64,000 bases of DNA from Neisseria mucosa (GCA_003028315.1 CP028150.1:1488001-1552000); one strand, 5' to 3'. Shown: positions 8,674 to 17,085, numbered from the stretch's first letter. The notes: generated by a model not told the origin, from the sequence alone. Made by a program: numbers and translations.

Positions 8674-9945
8674 TTACTTAGGTGCAGCCAAGATGCCTGT
8701 CAGGTTCAGCAGGAACAAAACCGTAAACCCGGTCAGGTAAATCAAGCCGAGGATGGCGAGGAGGTCCATACCTGCCGTCAGCTTGTGGCGTTTGTCGCCT
8801 TTGACGAGGCGGTAGTTCAACCAAGCGAACACGGGGGCAGAAACGAAGGCGGTAATCATGGCGAATTTGAGCAGCTCCGCCATCGCGCTGTTGAACCAGA
8901 AAATCACTGCCAAACCCGTACCTGCGACCCAAACATTCCAGGCAAAGAGTTCGACGTTGCCCGTTTTGTCTTTGCCGCGCAGCAGGCGCACCGGCTCGGC
9001 AATCGCACGCGCGTAGCCGTCCACTACGGTAATCGTCGTGCCGTACATGCAGGCGAAGGCGATGAATGCAACCATCGGACGCGACCAATCGCCGATGGTG
9101 ACGGCGTACATATTGATCAGTTGACCGACGTATTTGCCGCCCGCCATTTGCACTGCCTCCCCGTTGCCGTATTGGACATACGCGCCCAAGGCGAGGAAGA
9201 CGACTGCCAACACTGCGCTGGTGATGTAGCCGACGTTGAAGTCGAAAATACCGTCGCGGTAGCTGGAAGGATTGATGCGTTGTTTTTCAGTAACCCACAG
9301 TGAGTTGATGGCCGAAATTTCAATCGGCGCAGGCATCCAGCCCATCAGCGCGATGAGGAAGCCCAAGCCTGCCAGTGTCCATGGGGTAGGCTCGATAAAG
9401 TCGGGTTTCATCTGCATGCCGCGCGACATGGCGATGGCGGCGGCGGCGACTGTGGCAATCGTCAGGCTGACGATGATGATTTTGGAAACGTTGTCCAAGG
9501 CTTTGTAGCGTCCGCTCGCCAAGATAATCAGGCAGGAAGCCATAATCAGCGCGGAGATTGCGCCGACATTCAGCGTCAGCGAAGGAATCGCCATTTTGAC
9601 AATGGCGGCGGTCACGATGGCGACCGCACCCGCGTTAATCGTTGCCGAAATAACGCACAAAATCAGGAATACCCACAAGTAAACGCGGCTTTTCTCCGCA
9701 TAGCCTTCAATCAGGCTTTTGCCCGTATCCAGCGTGTAATGCGCGCTGAAACGGAAAAACGGATATTTGAAGAGGTTGGTCAAAATGATAATCAACGCAA
9801 GCTGCCAGCCGTAAAGCGCGCCCGCCTGCGTCGAGGCAATCAGGTGCGAACCGCCGACCGCTGCCGAAGCCATCATGATTCCGGGCCCCAGCGCATTGAT
9901 TTTGCTTTTCCAAGTCGAAGCGTGTGTGTGTTGTTCAGACATCAT
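8674..9945 (-). CDS. Nramp-superfamily transporter with atypical metal-site motifs
   Basis: An integral membrane protein of 423 residues with about eleven hydrophobic segments and the Nramp fold pattern: GPGIMMASAAVGGSHLIASTQAG at residues 20-42 corresponds to the unwound first helix. Canonical Mn/Fe transporters have DPGN there and MPH in helix six. Here the positions read LGPG and WMPAPIE, so the metal-coordinating Asp, Asn and the His of helix six are missing. That makes it an Nramp-related protein of uncertain substrate rather than a standard MntH. It is transcribed alone, with a DUS immediately upstream of its start. Confidence 0.8.
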   Translation of the reverse strand: MMSEQHTHASTWKSKINALGPGIMMASAAVGGSHLIASTQAGALYGWQLALIIILTNLFKYPFFRFSAHYTLDTGKSLIEGYAEKSRVYLWVFLILCVISATINAGAVAIVTAAIVKMAIPSLTLNVGAISALIMASCLIILASGRYKALDNVSKIIIVSLTIATVAAAAIAMSRGMQMKPDFIEPTPWTLAGLGFLIALMGWMPAPIEISAINSLWVTEKQRINPSSYRDGIFDFNVGYITSAVLAVVFLALGAYVQYGNGEAVQMAGGKYVGQLINMYAVTIGDWSRPMVAFIAFACMYGTTITVVDGYARAIAEPVRLLRGKDKTGNVELFAWNVWVAGTGLAVIFWFNSAMAELLKFAMITAFVSAPVFAWLNYRLVKGDKRHKLTAGMDLLAILGLIYLTGFTVLFLLNLTGILAAPK

Positions 9946-10497
9946 TCTCTCCGTCTTTTTTCAGACGACCTTCACAAAAAAAGGCGTATTTTAACGTAAA
10001 TCAAGAGATTATCTAACAGACATTTCGGATATTTCATGCCGAAATGTGTTAAAAATAAGCTGTACCGAATCGAAAATCTCCAATCATCAGCATTTTGTGG
10101 CTGGAAACCTTTTTCAGACGACCTTGTATCGCTTTTTATACCCAATCAGGGCAGCACCCGAAAAACAACATACTTAATATCTAATTTGGGGTTAGTGTTG
10201 TGCAGAGGCTTTCAGGTACTTGCTTTGATGATAAACTTTTATAAAAAAATCAATACCCGAAAATAAAAGAAAAACAATAAAATAAGTGATTTTGTTATGA
10301 TAAATTTTCAACTTATTTAATTTCGTACAACCAGAATAACCCTTCTCGAAAATTTCTTTGTATAGCTTTGCATATCTGCATATTGTATATTTTTTCGGAA
10401 CGGATAAAATATGTTCTGCTTTCAAAACAAAGCAAGGATGGCGCCGGATAGTCCACGCCACACATCACTCTTTTCTCACTTTATGGAGTAATACCAG
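9946..10497. other. AT-rich intergenic region upstream of the ACP-like gene
   Basis: 552 bases between divergent genes. Two single DUS copies (near 9960 and 10111) are present. The 10180-10420 part is strongly AT-rich, but no convincing gene, RNA hairpin or repeat is visible; the short open frames here lack ribosome-binding sites. The right end must hold the promoter of the gene at 10498. Confidence 0.5.
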
Positions 10498-10869
10498 ATG
10501 AAATTCTTATCTGCCGCTATTGTAGCCGTTCTGACTGCCGGTGTTTCCATGACTGCCGCTGCCGCTCCTGCTGGCTACGTTCCTTACAAATGCGACAACG
10601 GTAAAAAACTGAATGTCGTTTACGAATTTGACCGCAGTGGTAATGCAGTTGGCGCATCTGCAAATGCAGCCGGTAAACAAATCAGCCTGCGCGTTGACAA
10701 ACGTCAATCAGACAGCACCGGTACAACCTTCACCAACAAACGCGGCTTCTCTATGTCTGCCGGTTACATCGACAAAAACACCCACACCACTTCCGAAGTT
10801 GTGGGCGTAACCGACTCACGCAACCGCTTCATCGTGAAAAACTGCGAACCTGTTAACATCGACCGCTAA
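10498..10869 (+). CDS. Adhesin complex protein (ACP)/MliC-like periplasmic or surface protein
   Basis: A 123-residue secreted protein. Residues 1-23 form a clear Sec signal peptide (MKFLSAAIVAVLTAGVSMTAAAAPA). The mature part begins YVPYKCDNGKKLNVVYEF, the MliC-type lysozyme-inhibitor pattern shared with neisserial ACP, and has two cysteines (YKC and VKNC near the C-terminus) placed to form the conserved disulfide. In meningococcus ACP is a surface adhesin that also inhibits C-type lysozyme; the same role here is inferred. A GGAG ribosome-binding site precedes the start. It is monocistronic. Confidence 0.75.
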   Translation: MKFLSAAIVAVLTAGVSMTAAAAPAGYVPYKCDNGKKLNVVYEFDRSGNAVGASANAAGKQISLRVDKRQSDSTGTTFTNKRGFSMSAGYIDKNTHTTSEVVGVTDSRNRFIVKNCEPVNIDR

Positions 10870-10896
10870 TTTACAACGAATGATTTAAGCTTCTTT

Positions 10897-10935
10897 GAGG
10901 TCGTCTGAAAACCGAAATAAGGTTTCAGACGACCT
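10897..10935. terminator. Shared DUS hairpin between convergent genes
   Basis: An inverted DUS pair between the ACP-like gene (plus) and the DUF2238 gene (minus). It could end transcripts from both sides. Confidence 0.7.
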
Positions 10936-10963
10936 ATTGTTTTTCCCATTTCTTTAAAACCTG

Positions 10964-11584
10964 TCAACCTGTTTTCAAACGCTTATCCGGTCGTGTCAAT
11001 ATAAACACTACCAGTGACGTTAACGCGCCTAGCGTATCAGCGAGCATGTCTTTTTGCGCATCCCAAATATCGCCTTGCGAACCGAGTACTTCCAAACCTG
11101 CTTTGCCGCCGTCAATCACCGCATACTGCCATTCGATGATTTCGTAAGCCGCTGCCACGCTCATGATGAAGAACAAGGAGAAAAACAGGGCAAGCGCGGG
11201 GCGGCAGAGTTTGCGGCGCAACAACCATTCCGCCATCGGGTAGGCGTAGAAACCGATAATGTAGTGTCCGACGCGGTCGAAATGGTTGCGCCCTTCGCCT
11301 AAAAACGGCGCAAGCAGGCGGTTTGCCCAGTCGAAGGGCACATCGGCGAAGGTGTAGTGTGCGCCGACGGTGTGCATAATCAGCCAGAAGCTCATGAATA
11401 CATAAGCCAGATTACTGAAACGGAAACAGCGGTAGGTAGCGATGAGTGCGATAAATACGATCGAAACAGGAATAATTTCGGCGTACCAAACAGCGCGGTC
11501 GGACGGATTGATACCCGACCAGACGATGAGTAAAGCAATGAAAACTGTGAATAATAAAGGGATAACATGCGAAGTTTTTTGCAT
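10964..11584 (-). CDS. DUF2238 (YjdF-like) integral membrane protein
   Basis: A 206-residue protein with about six membrane spans. The features seen in the DUF2238/YjdF family are present: a central HTVGAHYTFADVPFDW, then FDRVGHYIIGFYAYPMAEWLLRR, and a late YEIIEWQYAVIDGGKAGLEVLGSQGDIWDAQKDMLADTLGA region (the family name comes from memory). Conserved His, Asp and Glu within the membrane suggest metal or proton chemistry, but no function is established. The gene precedes nothing on its strand except the DUS hairpin; the upstream neighbour ends 43 bases before it. Confidence 0.75.
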   Translation of the reverse strand: MQKTSHVIPLLFTVFIALLIVWSGINPSDRAVWYAEIIPVSIVFIALIATYRCFRFSNLAYVFMSFWLIMHTVGAHYTFADVPFDWANRLLAPFLGEGRNHFDRVGHYIIGFYAYPMAEWLLRRKLCRPALALFFSLFFIMSVAAAYEIIEWQYAVIDGGKAGLEVLGSQGDIWDAQKDMLADTLGALTSLVVFILTRPDKRLKTG

Positions 11585-11626
11585 AAGAATTTCTTTGTAT
11601 TAAATTAATAAAAATGATGGAAATTT

Positions 11627-12721
11627 TCAATAAACTGTGCAGCAGCTTGATTCTAAAGGCTCTGCAAACCAGTCTTGCGTGGCGGTATCGGCATCGAAGA
11701 CTTGCCCCATCAGCGGGGTCAGCGGATTCACGCCCAAGCTGCGTGCCAGCGGGATGCTTTGAAGCAGGGGTTCGTTCCAAGCGTGCAGTGCCATGGCGTA
11801 GGCGCCCCAGTGGATGGGCATGAAGCGTTTGGGGGCAAGCTGCGCGGCATAGCGGGCGGTTTGTTCGGGGAAGAGGTGGTTGTTGGGCCAATGTTTGCTG
11901 TATTGCCCGTTTTCGATGAACGCGATATCGAACCCGTTGAATTTTTCGGCAATTTTGTCGAAATGGCTGCCTTGTGCCGAGTCGCCGTGAAAATAGAATT
12001 TTTCGCCGCCGTGTTCGATGGCAAAGCTGGACCACAGGGCTTGGTTGTGGTCGGTCAGGGTTCGGGATGAATCGTGGCGGGCAGGTAGTGCGGTGTAGCG
12101 GATGCCGTTGCGTTCGGTACTTTGCCACCAATCGAGTTCGGTAATGCGCTCTTGCGGCACGCCCCATTTTTTCAGCAGTACGCCCATGCCGAGTGAGACG
12201 ATGAAATGGCTGTTGCCTTTTGAATTGAGTGCCTGCACGCTGTCTTTTTCGAGGTGATCGTAGTGGCTGTGTGAAATCAGGATGACATCGACGGGCGGCA
12301 GTTCGTCGATTTCTGCGGGCGCAGGCTGGAAGCGTTTCATGGTGATGGGGATGGGGGAGACGGAATTGCCGAAAACGGGATCGGTAATGACGGTTTGCCC
12401 GCCGATCCGCATCAATAGGGTGGAATGTCCGAACCAGACGAAACGGCTTTTCCCTTCGGGTGCGGCAAGGAAGGTTTGCCAATCGGGTTTGACGGTAGGC
12501 AGAGGTTTGGGCGGGCGCGTTGCCTGCGGGTTGGTCAGGATCTTCCAAAATGCGCCGGTCAGGCCGGTCGGTTTCTGCTGCGGTTCGGGGTTGAAGAAGG
12601 TTTGCGTTTTCGGGTCGTAATGGTCGCTTGCGGGGTAAACGGGATGTTGGTCGGGATAGAGCCAGTAGGCGAGCAGGGCGCAGACAGCGGTCAAGGCAAT
12701 GAGTTTTTTCTTGTGTTTCAT
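11627..12721 (-). CDS. Membrane-anchored metallo-beta-lactamase-fold hydrolase (NAPE-PLD/UlaG-like)
   Basis: 364 residues. An N-terminal hydrophobic segment (LIALTAVCALLAYWLY, about 7-22) anchors or exports the protein. The catalytic domain has FVWFGHSTLLMRIGGQTVITDPVFG, the metal-binding ISHSHYDHLEKDSV (HxHxDH-type), YFHGDSAQG with the later metal ligand, and PIHWGAYAMALH. This layout is that of the family containing N-acyl-phosphatidylethanolamine phospholipase D and bacterial UlaG-like lactonases; the substrate cannot be told from sequence. It lies in the same orientation as the DUF2238 gene, which may be cotranscribed. Confidence 0.82.
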   Translation of the reverse strand: MKHKKKLIALTAVCALLAYWLYPDQHPVYPASDHYDPKTQTFFNPEPQQKPTGLTGAFWKILTNPQATRPPKPLPTVKPDWQTFLAAPEGKSRFVWFGHSTLLMRIGGQTVITDPVFGNSVSPIPITMKRFQPAPAEIDELPPVDVILISHSHYDHLEKDSVQALNSKGNSHFIVSLGMGVLLKKWGVPQERITELDWWQSTERNGIRYTALPARHDSSRTLTDHNQALWSSFAIEHGGEKFYFHGDSAQGSHFDKIAEKFNGFDIAFIENGQYSKHWPNNHLFPEQTARYAAQLAPKRFMPIHWGAYAMALHAWNEPLLQSIPLARSLGVNPLTPLMGQVFDADTATQDWFAEPLESSCCTVY

Positions 12722-12738
12722 AATTGGGTTTTATGAAG

Positions 12739-12769
12739 AAGGTCGTCTGAAAATTTTTCAGACGACCTT
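12739..12769 (-). terminator. Inverted DUS hairpin downstream of fnr
   Basis: Two DUS arms separated by only a few bases, placed between fnr and the metallo-hydrolase gene, which suggests they are separate transcripts. Confidence 0.7.
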
Positions 12770-12800
12770 GGATTCTGTTTGAAAATAGTCTCGGTATTCA

Positions 12801-13535
12801 TCAGATGGCGTGCGAACAGCCGGACACCATTTTTTTGAGGGCTTGCGAGTCGAGGATTTTAATGTGTTTGTGTTCGACCGAAATTAAGCCTTCGTGGTGG
12901 AACTTGGACAGTGTGCGGCTGACGGTTTCGAGTTTCAGCCCCAGATAGCTGCCGATTTCTTCGCGCGACATCCGCAGGATGAAATCGTTGGCGGCAAATC
13001 CGCGCGAGTAAAGGCGTTGGGACAGATTAAGCAAAAACGCCGCCAGACGTTCTTCGGCGCGCATATTGCCCAAAAGCAACATCACGCCTTGGTCGCGCAC
13101 GATTTCGCGGCTCATCAATCTGAAAAAATGGCTTCTCAGGCTGGGGATGTTGTGTCCCAGCTCTTCGATGTGGGTGAAGGGCAGCTCACACACTTCGCTG
13201 TCTTCCAAAGCCACCGCGTCGCAGCTGTGGACATGGGAACAAATGCCGTCCATACCGATGAGTTCGCCGGACATAAAAAAGCCGGTAACCTGATCGCGAC
13301 CGTCCTGACTGGCAACCGTGGTTTTGAAAAAACCGGCACGGATGGCAAACAGCGACGCGAAAGGCTCACCGGTGCGGAACAGATATTCACCCTTCTTCAA
13401 GCGGCGGCTCTGTCGGATGACCGCGTCCAATTGTGCAAACTCATTGGGCAAAAGCCCGACAGGCAGGCAGAGTTCACGCAGCGAACAGGAAGAACACAGG
13501 GTTTTCATCTGATGCATAGCATTGTGTGTGGTCAT
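12801..13535 (-). CDS. fnr: Oxygen-sensing transcription regulator FNR
   Basis: Crp/Fnr-family regulator that carries an oxygen-labile [4Fe-4S] cluster and activates anaerobic genes. The four expected cluster ligands are present: Cys14, Cys17 and Cys23 in the N-terminus and Cys116 in SEVCELP. A cyclic-nucleotide-type fold follows, then a winged helix containing MSREEIGSYLGLKLETVSRTLSKF, in which the E--SR residues read TTGAT half-sites. 244 residues is normal. An FNR-type box at 13586-13599, 51-64 bases upstream of the start, suggests it regulates itself and the divergent hemN. Confidence 0.95.
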   Translation of the reverse strand: MTTHNAMHQMKTLCSSCSLRELCLPVGLLPNEFAQLDAVIRQSRRLKKGEYLFRTGEPFASLFAIRAGFFKTTVASQDGRDQVTGFFMSGELIGMDGICSHVHSCDAVALEDSEVCELPFTHIEELGHNIPSLRSHFFRLMSREIVRDQGVMLLLGNMRAEERLAAFLLNLSQRLYSRGFAANDFILRMSREEIGSYLGLKLETVSRTLSKFHHEGLISVEHKHIKILDSQALKKMVSGCSHAI

Positions 13536-13585
13536 AAAACACCCTTAAAATTAAGGTTTTTATCCTGTCATGATTACGTAAGTTA

Positions 13586-13599
13586 TTGACACATATCAA
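13586..13599. promoter_or_regulatory. FNR box between fnr and hemN
   Basis: TTGAC-ACAT-ATCAA: a dyad matching the FNR consensus TTGAT-N4-ATCAA at 9 of 10 defined bases. Its centre is 86 bases upstream of the hemN start and 57 bases upstream of the fnr start. Confidence 0.75.
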
Positions 13600-13678
13600 G
13601 ACAGGTTTATCATACTGTGGCATTCTACCAAACTATCCGAAAATTGCCTAACTTCATTACTCTAATCACGCACACGCC

Positions 13679-15100
13679 ATGAAAGTAATACCGATACAAA
13701 ATAATCACAATAGAAACGATGACAAGCCTGAGTTCGACCGCGAACTCATCGCCAGCCTTCCTTCCAGCGGTCCGCGCTACACTTCCTACCCCACAGCCGA
13801 CCGTTTTCATGACGGATTTCGCGAAGCCGAATATATCAATGCCTTGAATCAGCGCGGTATGGGGGCTTTGAACAAGCCCCTTTCGCTTTATATCCACATC
13901 CCCTTCTGCAACACCATTTGTTACTACTGCGGCTGCAATAAAATCATCACCAAAGACAAAAGCCGCGCCGATGCCTACATCGAATACCTTGAAAAAGAAA
14001 TGGAGCTGCTCGCCCCGCATCTGGGCGGACGGCATCAGCTCGCGCAACTGCACTTCGGCGGCGGTACGCCGACTTTCTTGAGCGACGACCAAATCGAACG
14101 CGTATTCCGCATGATACGCAAACACTTCCAACTGATCCCTGGCGGCGAATACTCCATCGAAATCGACCCGCGCAAAGTCAGCCGCGAAACTGTCCTCATG
14201 CTCGGTAAGCTCGGCTTCAACCGCATGAGCGTCGGCATTCAGGACTTTGATCCCAAAGTGCAGGCAGCAGTCAACCGCATCCAAAGCTACGACGAAACCA
14301 AAGAAGTCATCGATGCCGCCCGCGAAGCCGGATTCAAATCCGTCAGCGTCGATTTGATTTACGGTCTGCCGCACCAAACCGCCGAAAGCATTAAAACCAC
14401 CATCGACACTGTCTTGTCGCTCGATCCCGACCGCCTTGCCCTTTATCACTACGCCCACCTGCCGCATATCTTCAAGCCGCAACGCCGTATCGATACCGAA
14501 GCCGTTCCCGGCAGCGAAGAAAAACTCGATATGCTGCAATACTGCGTTCAAACCCTGACCGAACGCGGCTACGTCTTCATCGGTATGGACCATTTCGCCA
14601 AACCCGATGACGAACTTTCCATCGCCCTCAAAGAAGGCTTCCTCCAGCGCAACTTCCAAGGCTACTCGACCTACGCGGACTGCGATTTAGTTGCCATCGG
14701 CGTATCCTCCATCGGCAAAATCGGCAGCACCTACTCCCAAAACGAACGCGACATCGACGCCTACTATGCCGCGCTCGATGCCGGACACCTGCCCATCATG
14801 CGCGGCTACCAACTCAATCAGGACGACCTTTTGCGCCGCAATATCATCCAAGATTTGATGTGCCGTTTCTCCTTGGATTACCAAATCTACGAAAGCGTGT
14901 TTGGTATTCCGTTCAACCTCTATTTCAAAGACGAACTTGCCGACTTGGAACAACTCTCCTCCCTCGGGCTCGTCCGCCTGAAACCGCACGGGCTGGCCGT
15001 TACCCCTAAAGGCCGCTTCCTGATACGAAACATCGCCATGGTCTTTGACTACCACCTGCGTCACAAGGAAACCAAAGCCCAATATTCGCAGACGGTATAA
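13679..15100 (+). CDS. hemN: Oxygen-independent coproporphyrinogen III oxidase
   Basis: A radical-SAM enzyme that decarboxylates coproporphyrinogen III to protoporphyrinogen IX without oxygen. The cluster motif CNTICYYC gives Cys77, Cys81 and Cys84, followed by the extra family cysteine Cys86. SAM-binding GGGTP and the QDFDPKVQAAVNRIQ segment follow, and the HemN C-terminal domain contains LMCRFSLDYQ. The length of 473 residues distinguishes it from the shorter HemW paralogues. It is divergent from fnr with an FNR box between, consistent with anaerobic induction. Confidence 0.95.
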   Translation: MKVIPIQNNHNRNDDKPEFDRELIASLPSSGPRYTSYPTADRFHDGFREAEYINALNQRGMGALNKPLSLYIHIPFCNTICYYCGCNKIITKDKSRADAYIEYLEKEMELLAPHLGGRHQLAQLHFGGGTPTFLSDDQIERVFRMIRKHFQLIPGGEYSIEIDPRKVSRETVLMLGKLGFNRMSVGIQDFDPKVQAAVNRIQSYDETKEVIDAAREAGFKSVSVDLIYGLPHQTAESIKTTIDTVLSLDPDRLALYHYAHLPHIFKPQRRIDTEAVPGSEEKLDMLQYCVQTLTERGYVFIGMDHFAKPDDELSIALKEGFLQRNFQGYSTYADCDLVAIGVSSIGKIGSTYSQNERDIDAYYAALDAGHLPIMRGYQLNQDDLLRRNIIQDLMCRFSLDYQIYESVFGIPFNLYFKDELADLEQLSSLGLVRLKPHGLAVTPKGRFLIRNIAMVFDYHLRHKETKAQYSQTV

Positions 15101-15111
15101 ACAGGAATAGC

Positions 15112-15147
15112 AAAGGTCGTCTGAAAACCGTTTTCAGACGACCTTTG
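15112..15147 (+). terminator. Inverted DUS hairpin downstream of hemN
   Basis: A tight stem-loop starting 12 bases after the hemN stop; it separates hemN from the small gene at 15178. Confidence 0.7.
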
Positions 15148-15177
15148 CCCTTTGTTTCCCTTTGTTAAGGAACGCTA

Positions 15178-15378
15178 ATGAACGAACAAACCAAACAGGC
15201 CGCACAAACCATAGGTCGTCTGAAACGTAAAGCCAGCGACGAAGAACAGCTGCAAGGCTGGCGCGAAACCTGCGCCGAACAAGGGTTAAGCGGCGAATTT
15301 ATCCTGACCACCAAGCTCAATGGCGCGGCTTATACCGAGGAAGAAGCTCGCATGGTGGCGGAGCTTTTCGGCAAATAA
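15178..15378 (+). CDS. Small conserved hypothetical protein
   Basis: 66 residues, unrecognised. It is preceded by TAAGGA at a good distance from the ATG. Composition is normal for a soluble protein: charged, no membrane span, with KRKASDEEQLQGWRETCAEQGLSGEF and a helical YTEEEARMVAELFGK end. A DUS is read in frame at residues 11-15 (IGRLK). It lies between hemN and the met operon, separated from hemN by a hairpin. It may be cotranscribed with hemN by readthrough. Confidence 0.65.
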   Translation: MNEQTKQAAQTIGRLKRKASDEEQLQGWRETCAEQGLSGEFILTTKLNGAAYTEEEARMVAELFGK

Positions 15379-15420
15379 ACTGACAATTTATTATTTTAAA
15401 ATTACAAATCATATCAAAAC

Positions 15421-15449
15421 TTGACAAATTTACCGATTTTGATTATAGT
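15421..15449 (+). promoter_or_regulatory. Strong sigma70 promoter of the metN leader
   Basis: TTGACA (15421-15426), a 17-bp spacer, and TATAGT (15444-15449). It is the best -35/-10 match noticed in the window and predicts a transcript start near 15456, about 150 bases before metN. Confidence 0.7.
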
Positions 15450-15455
15450 TGTATA

Positions 15456-15583
15456 TGAGTTAACATTGCCGATTTGACACAGCTTGCGGGCATAAACAGC
15501 TAAAGCGTATTTTCATTTTCTGCTGTTTTTATTCCTTTCTTTATATCCAAGCCCGTTGTGTACAGCATCGGGCTTCTTTTTTT
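15456..15583 (+). ncRNA. Candidate attenuated leader or small RNA upstream of metN
   Basis: A strong promoter at 15421-15449 and a complete intrinsic terminator at 15549-15583 bound a segment of about 128 bases with no open reading frame. Either it is a free-standing small RNA or the 5' part of the metNI leader whose termination is controlled. No known SAM-riboswitch consensus could be recognised. Confidence 0.5.
15549..15583 (+). terminator. Intrinsic terminator within the metN leader
   Basis: A 7-bp perfect stem AAGCCCG/CGGGCTT with a 13-base loop is followed by CTTTTTTT. It is not DUS-based, unlike nearly all other terminators here, and lies 23 bases before the metN start codon. Confidence 0.75.
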
Positions 15584-15605
15584 CCGGAAGTATCAGGAAG
15601 TATTT

Positions 15606-16343
15606 ATGATTATTTTGGACAACGTTTCCAAACATTACCAAACGCGCGACAAAACCCGTTTTGCCGCCGTCGAGCCGACCAGCCTCGAAATCCAAGACGG
15701 TGAAATCTTCGGTCTGATGGGCTATTCCGGCGCGGGCAAATCCACCCTGTTGCGCCTGATTAACCTGTTGGAACGTCCCGACAGCGGCAGGGTCAATGTG
15801 TGCGGACAAGAGCTGACCGCGCTTGATGCCGCCGCATTGCGTCAGGCGCGGCAGAATATCGGCATGGTGTTTCAGCAGTTCAATCTTTTGAGCAATCGCA
15901 CCGTCGCCGACAATGTTGCCTTTCCTTTGGAAATCGCCGGATGGTCGTCTGAAAAAATCAAAGAACGCGTTAAAGAATGCCTTGAAATCGTCGGCTTGAC
16001 CGAACGCGCCGACCACTACCCCGCCCAGCTTTCCGGTGGACAAAAACAGCGCGTCGGCATCGCCCGCGCGCTCGCACCCAAACCCCAAGTCATCCTCGCC
16101 GACGAACCGACTTCCGCCCTCGACCCCGCCACCACGCGCAGCGTCTTGGAATGTCTAGAAGATATCAACAAGCGCTTCAACGTTACCATCGTCATCGTAA
16201 CCCACGAAATGAGCGTCATCCGCCGCCTGTGCGACCGCGCTGCCCTTTTGGATAAAGGAAAAGTGGTGGAAATCGTCGAAGTACGCGGCAACCAAATCCA
16301 CGCCCAATCCGAAATCGGGCGCGAACTGATTCGGGAGGACTGA
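15606..16343 (+). CDS. metN: Methionine ABC transporter ATP-binding protein
   Basis: The ATPase of the MetNIQ importer for D/L-methionine. Walker A GYSGAGKST (residues 39-47), Q-loop FQQFNLL, signature LSGGQKQRV, Walker B VILADEPTSALD and switch histidine VTHEM are all present. The start at 15606 follows an AGGAAG site and matches the family start MIxLxNVSK; the longer open frame is leader sequence. At 245 residues it lacks the C-terminal NIL/ACT regulatory domain of the E. coli protein (343 residues), so cis-inhibition by methionine through that domain is not expected. A DUS is read as GWSSEKI. Confidence 0.93.
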   Translation: MIILDNVSKHYQTRDKTRFAAVEPTSLEIQDGEIFGLMGYSGAGKSTLLRLINLLERPDSGRVNVCGQELTALDAAALRQARQNIGMVFQQFNLLSNRTVADNVAFPLEIAGWSSEKIKERVKECLEIVGLTERADHYPAQLSGGQKQRVGIARALAPKPQVILADEPTSALDPATTRSVLECLEDINKRFNVTIVIVTHEMSVIRRLCDRAALLDKGKVVEIVEVRGNQIHAQSEIGRELIRED

Positions 16344-16344
16344 T

Positions 16345-17031
16345 ATGGCAGACTTAACATTCGAACAAGCCGTTTCCACCATCGTCGACATGAAAGACGA
16401 AATCGTCCGCGCTTTGGGCGAAACCTTTGTTATGGTCGGGCTGTCCACCACTTTTGCCGTCATCTTCGGCACCCTGCTGGGCGTATTGCTTTTCGTGACT
16501 TCCAACCGCCAGCTTCATTACAACAAGCTGGTGAATTTCCTGTTTGACAACTTAGTCAACCTGATGCGCGCCTTCCCCTTCGTCATCCTGATGATTGCCA
16601 TGATACCCGCCACCCGCGCCATTGTCGGCAGCACCATCGGCCCGATTGCCGCCTCGCTGGTATTGAGCGTGTCCGGCCTGTTTTACTTCGCCCGACTGGT
16701 GGAACAAAACCTGCGCGAAGTCCCCAAAGGTGTGATTGAAGCCGCCACCGCCATGGGCGCATCGCCGCTTGCCATCGTCCGTAAAGTCCTCTTGAACGAA
16801 GCGCGCGCGGGCATGGTTTCCAGCATCACCGTCCTCGCCATCGGCCTGCTCTCATACAGCGCGGCGGCAGGCATGATAGGCGGCGGCGGCTTGGGCGACC
16901 TCGCCATCCGCTACGGCTACTACCGCTACCAAACCGAAGTCATCATCTTCATCGTCGCCATCCTCGTGCTGCTCGTTATCCTGATTCAAAGCATCGGCAA
17001 CGCATTGGCGCGGAAATTGGACAAACGTTAA
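16345..17031 (+). CDS. metI: Methionine ABC transporter permease
   Basis: The inner-membrane subunit that pairs with MetN. It starts one base after metN. The 228-residue protein has about five membrane spans and the permease EAA-type loop at EAATAMGASPLAIVRKVLLNEARAG, which contacts the ATPase. LVNLMRAFPFVILMIAMIPATRAIVGSTIGP is typical of MetI. The metQ lipoprotein gene, which usually follows, is absent: prfA comes next after a DUS hairpin. Confidence 0.93.
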   Translation: MADLTFEQAVSTIVDMKDEIVRALGETFVMVGLSTTFAVIFGTLLGVLLFVTSNRQLHYNKLVNFLFDNLVNLMRAFPFVILMIAMIPATRAIVGSTIGPIAASLVLSVSGLFYFARLVEQNLREVPKGVIEAATAMGASPLAIVRKVLLNEARAGMVSSITVLAIGLLSYSAAAGMIGGGGLGDLAIRYGYYRYQTEVIIFIVAILVLLVILIQSIGNALARKLDKR

Positions 17032-17037
17032 ACCATC

Positions 17038-17072
17038 AAAAGGTCGTCTGAAAAGTTTTCAGACGACCTTTT
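17038..17072 (+). terminator. Inverted DUS hairpin ending the metNI operon
   Basis: A nearly loopless DUS pair with a following TTTT run, starting seven bases after the metI stop. Confidence 0.75.
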
Positions 17073-17085
17073 CAGTCATATCCTT

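Noticed and set aside
10036..10461. Overlapping 76- and 89-codon frames on both strands
   Set aside because: They overlap each other in AT-rich DNA, show no family pattern, and lack plausible starts.
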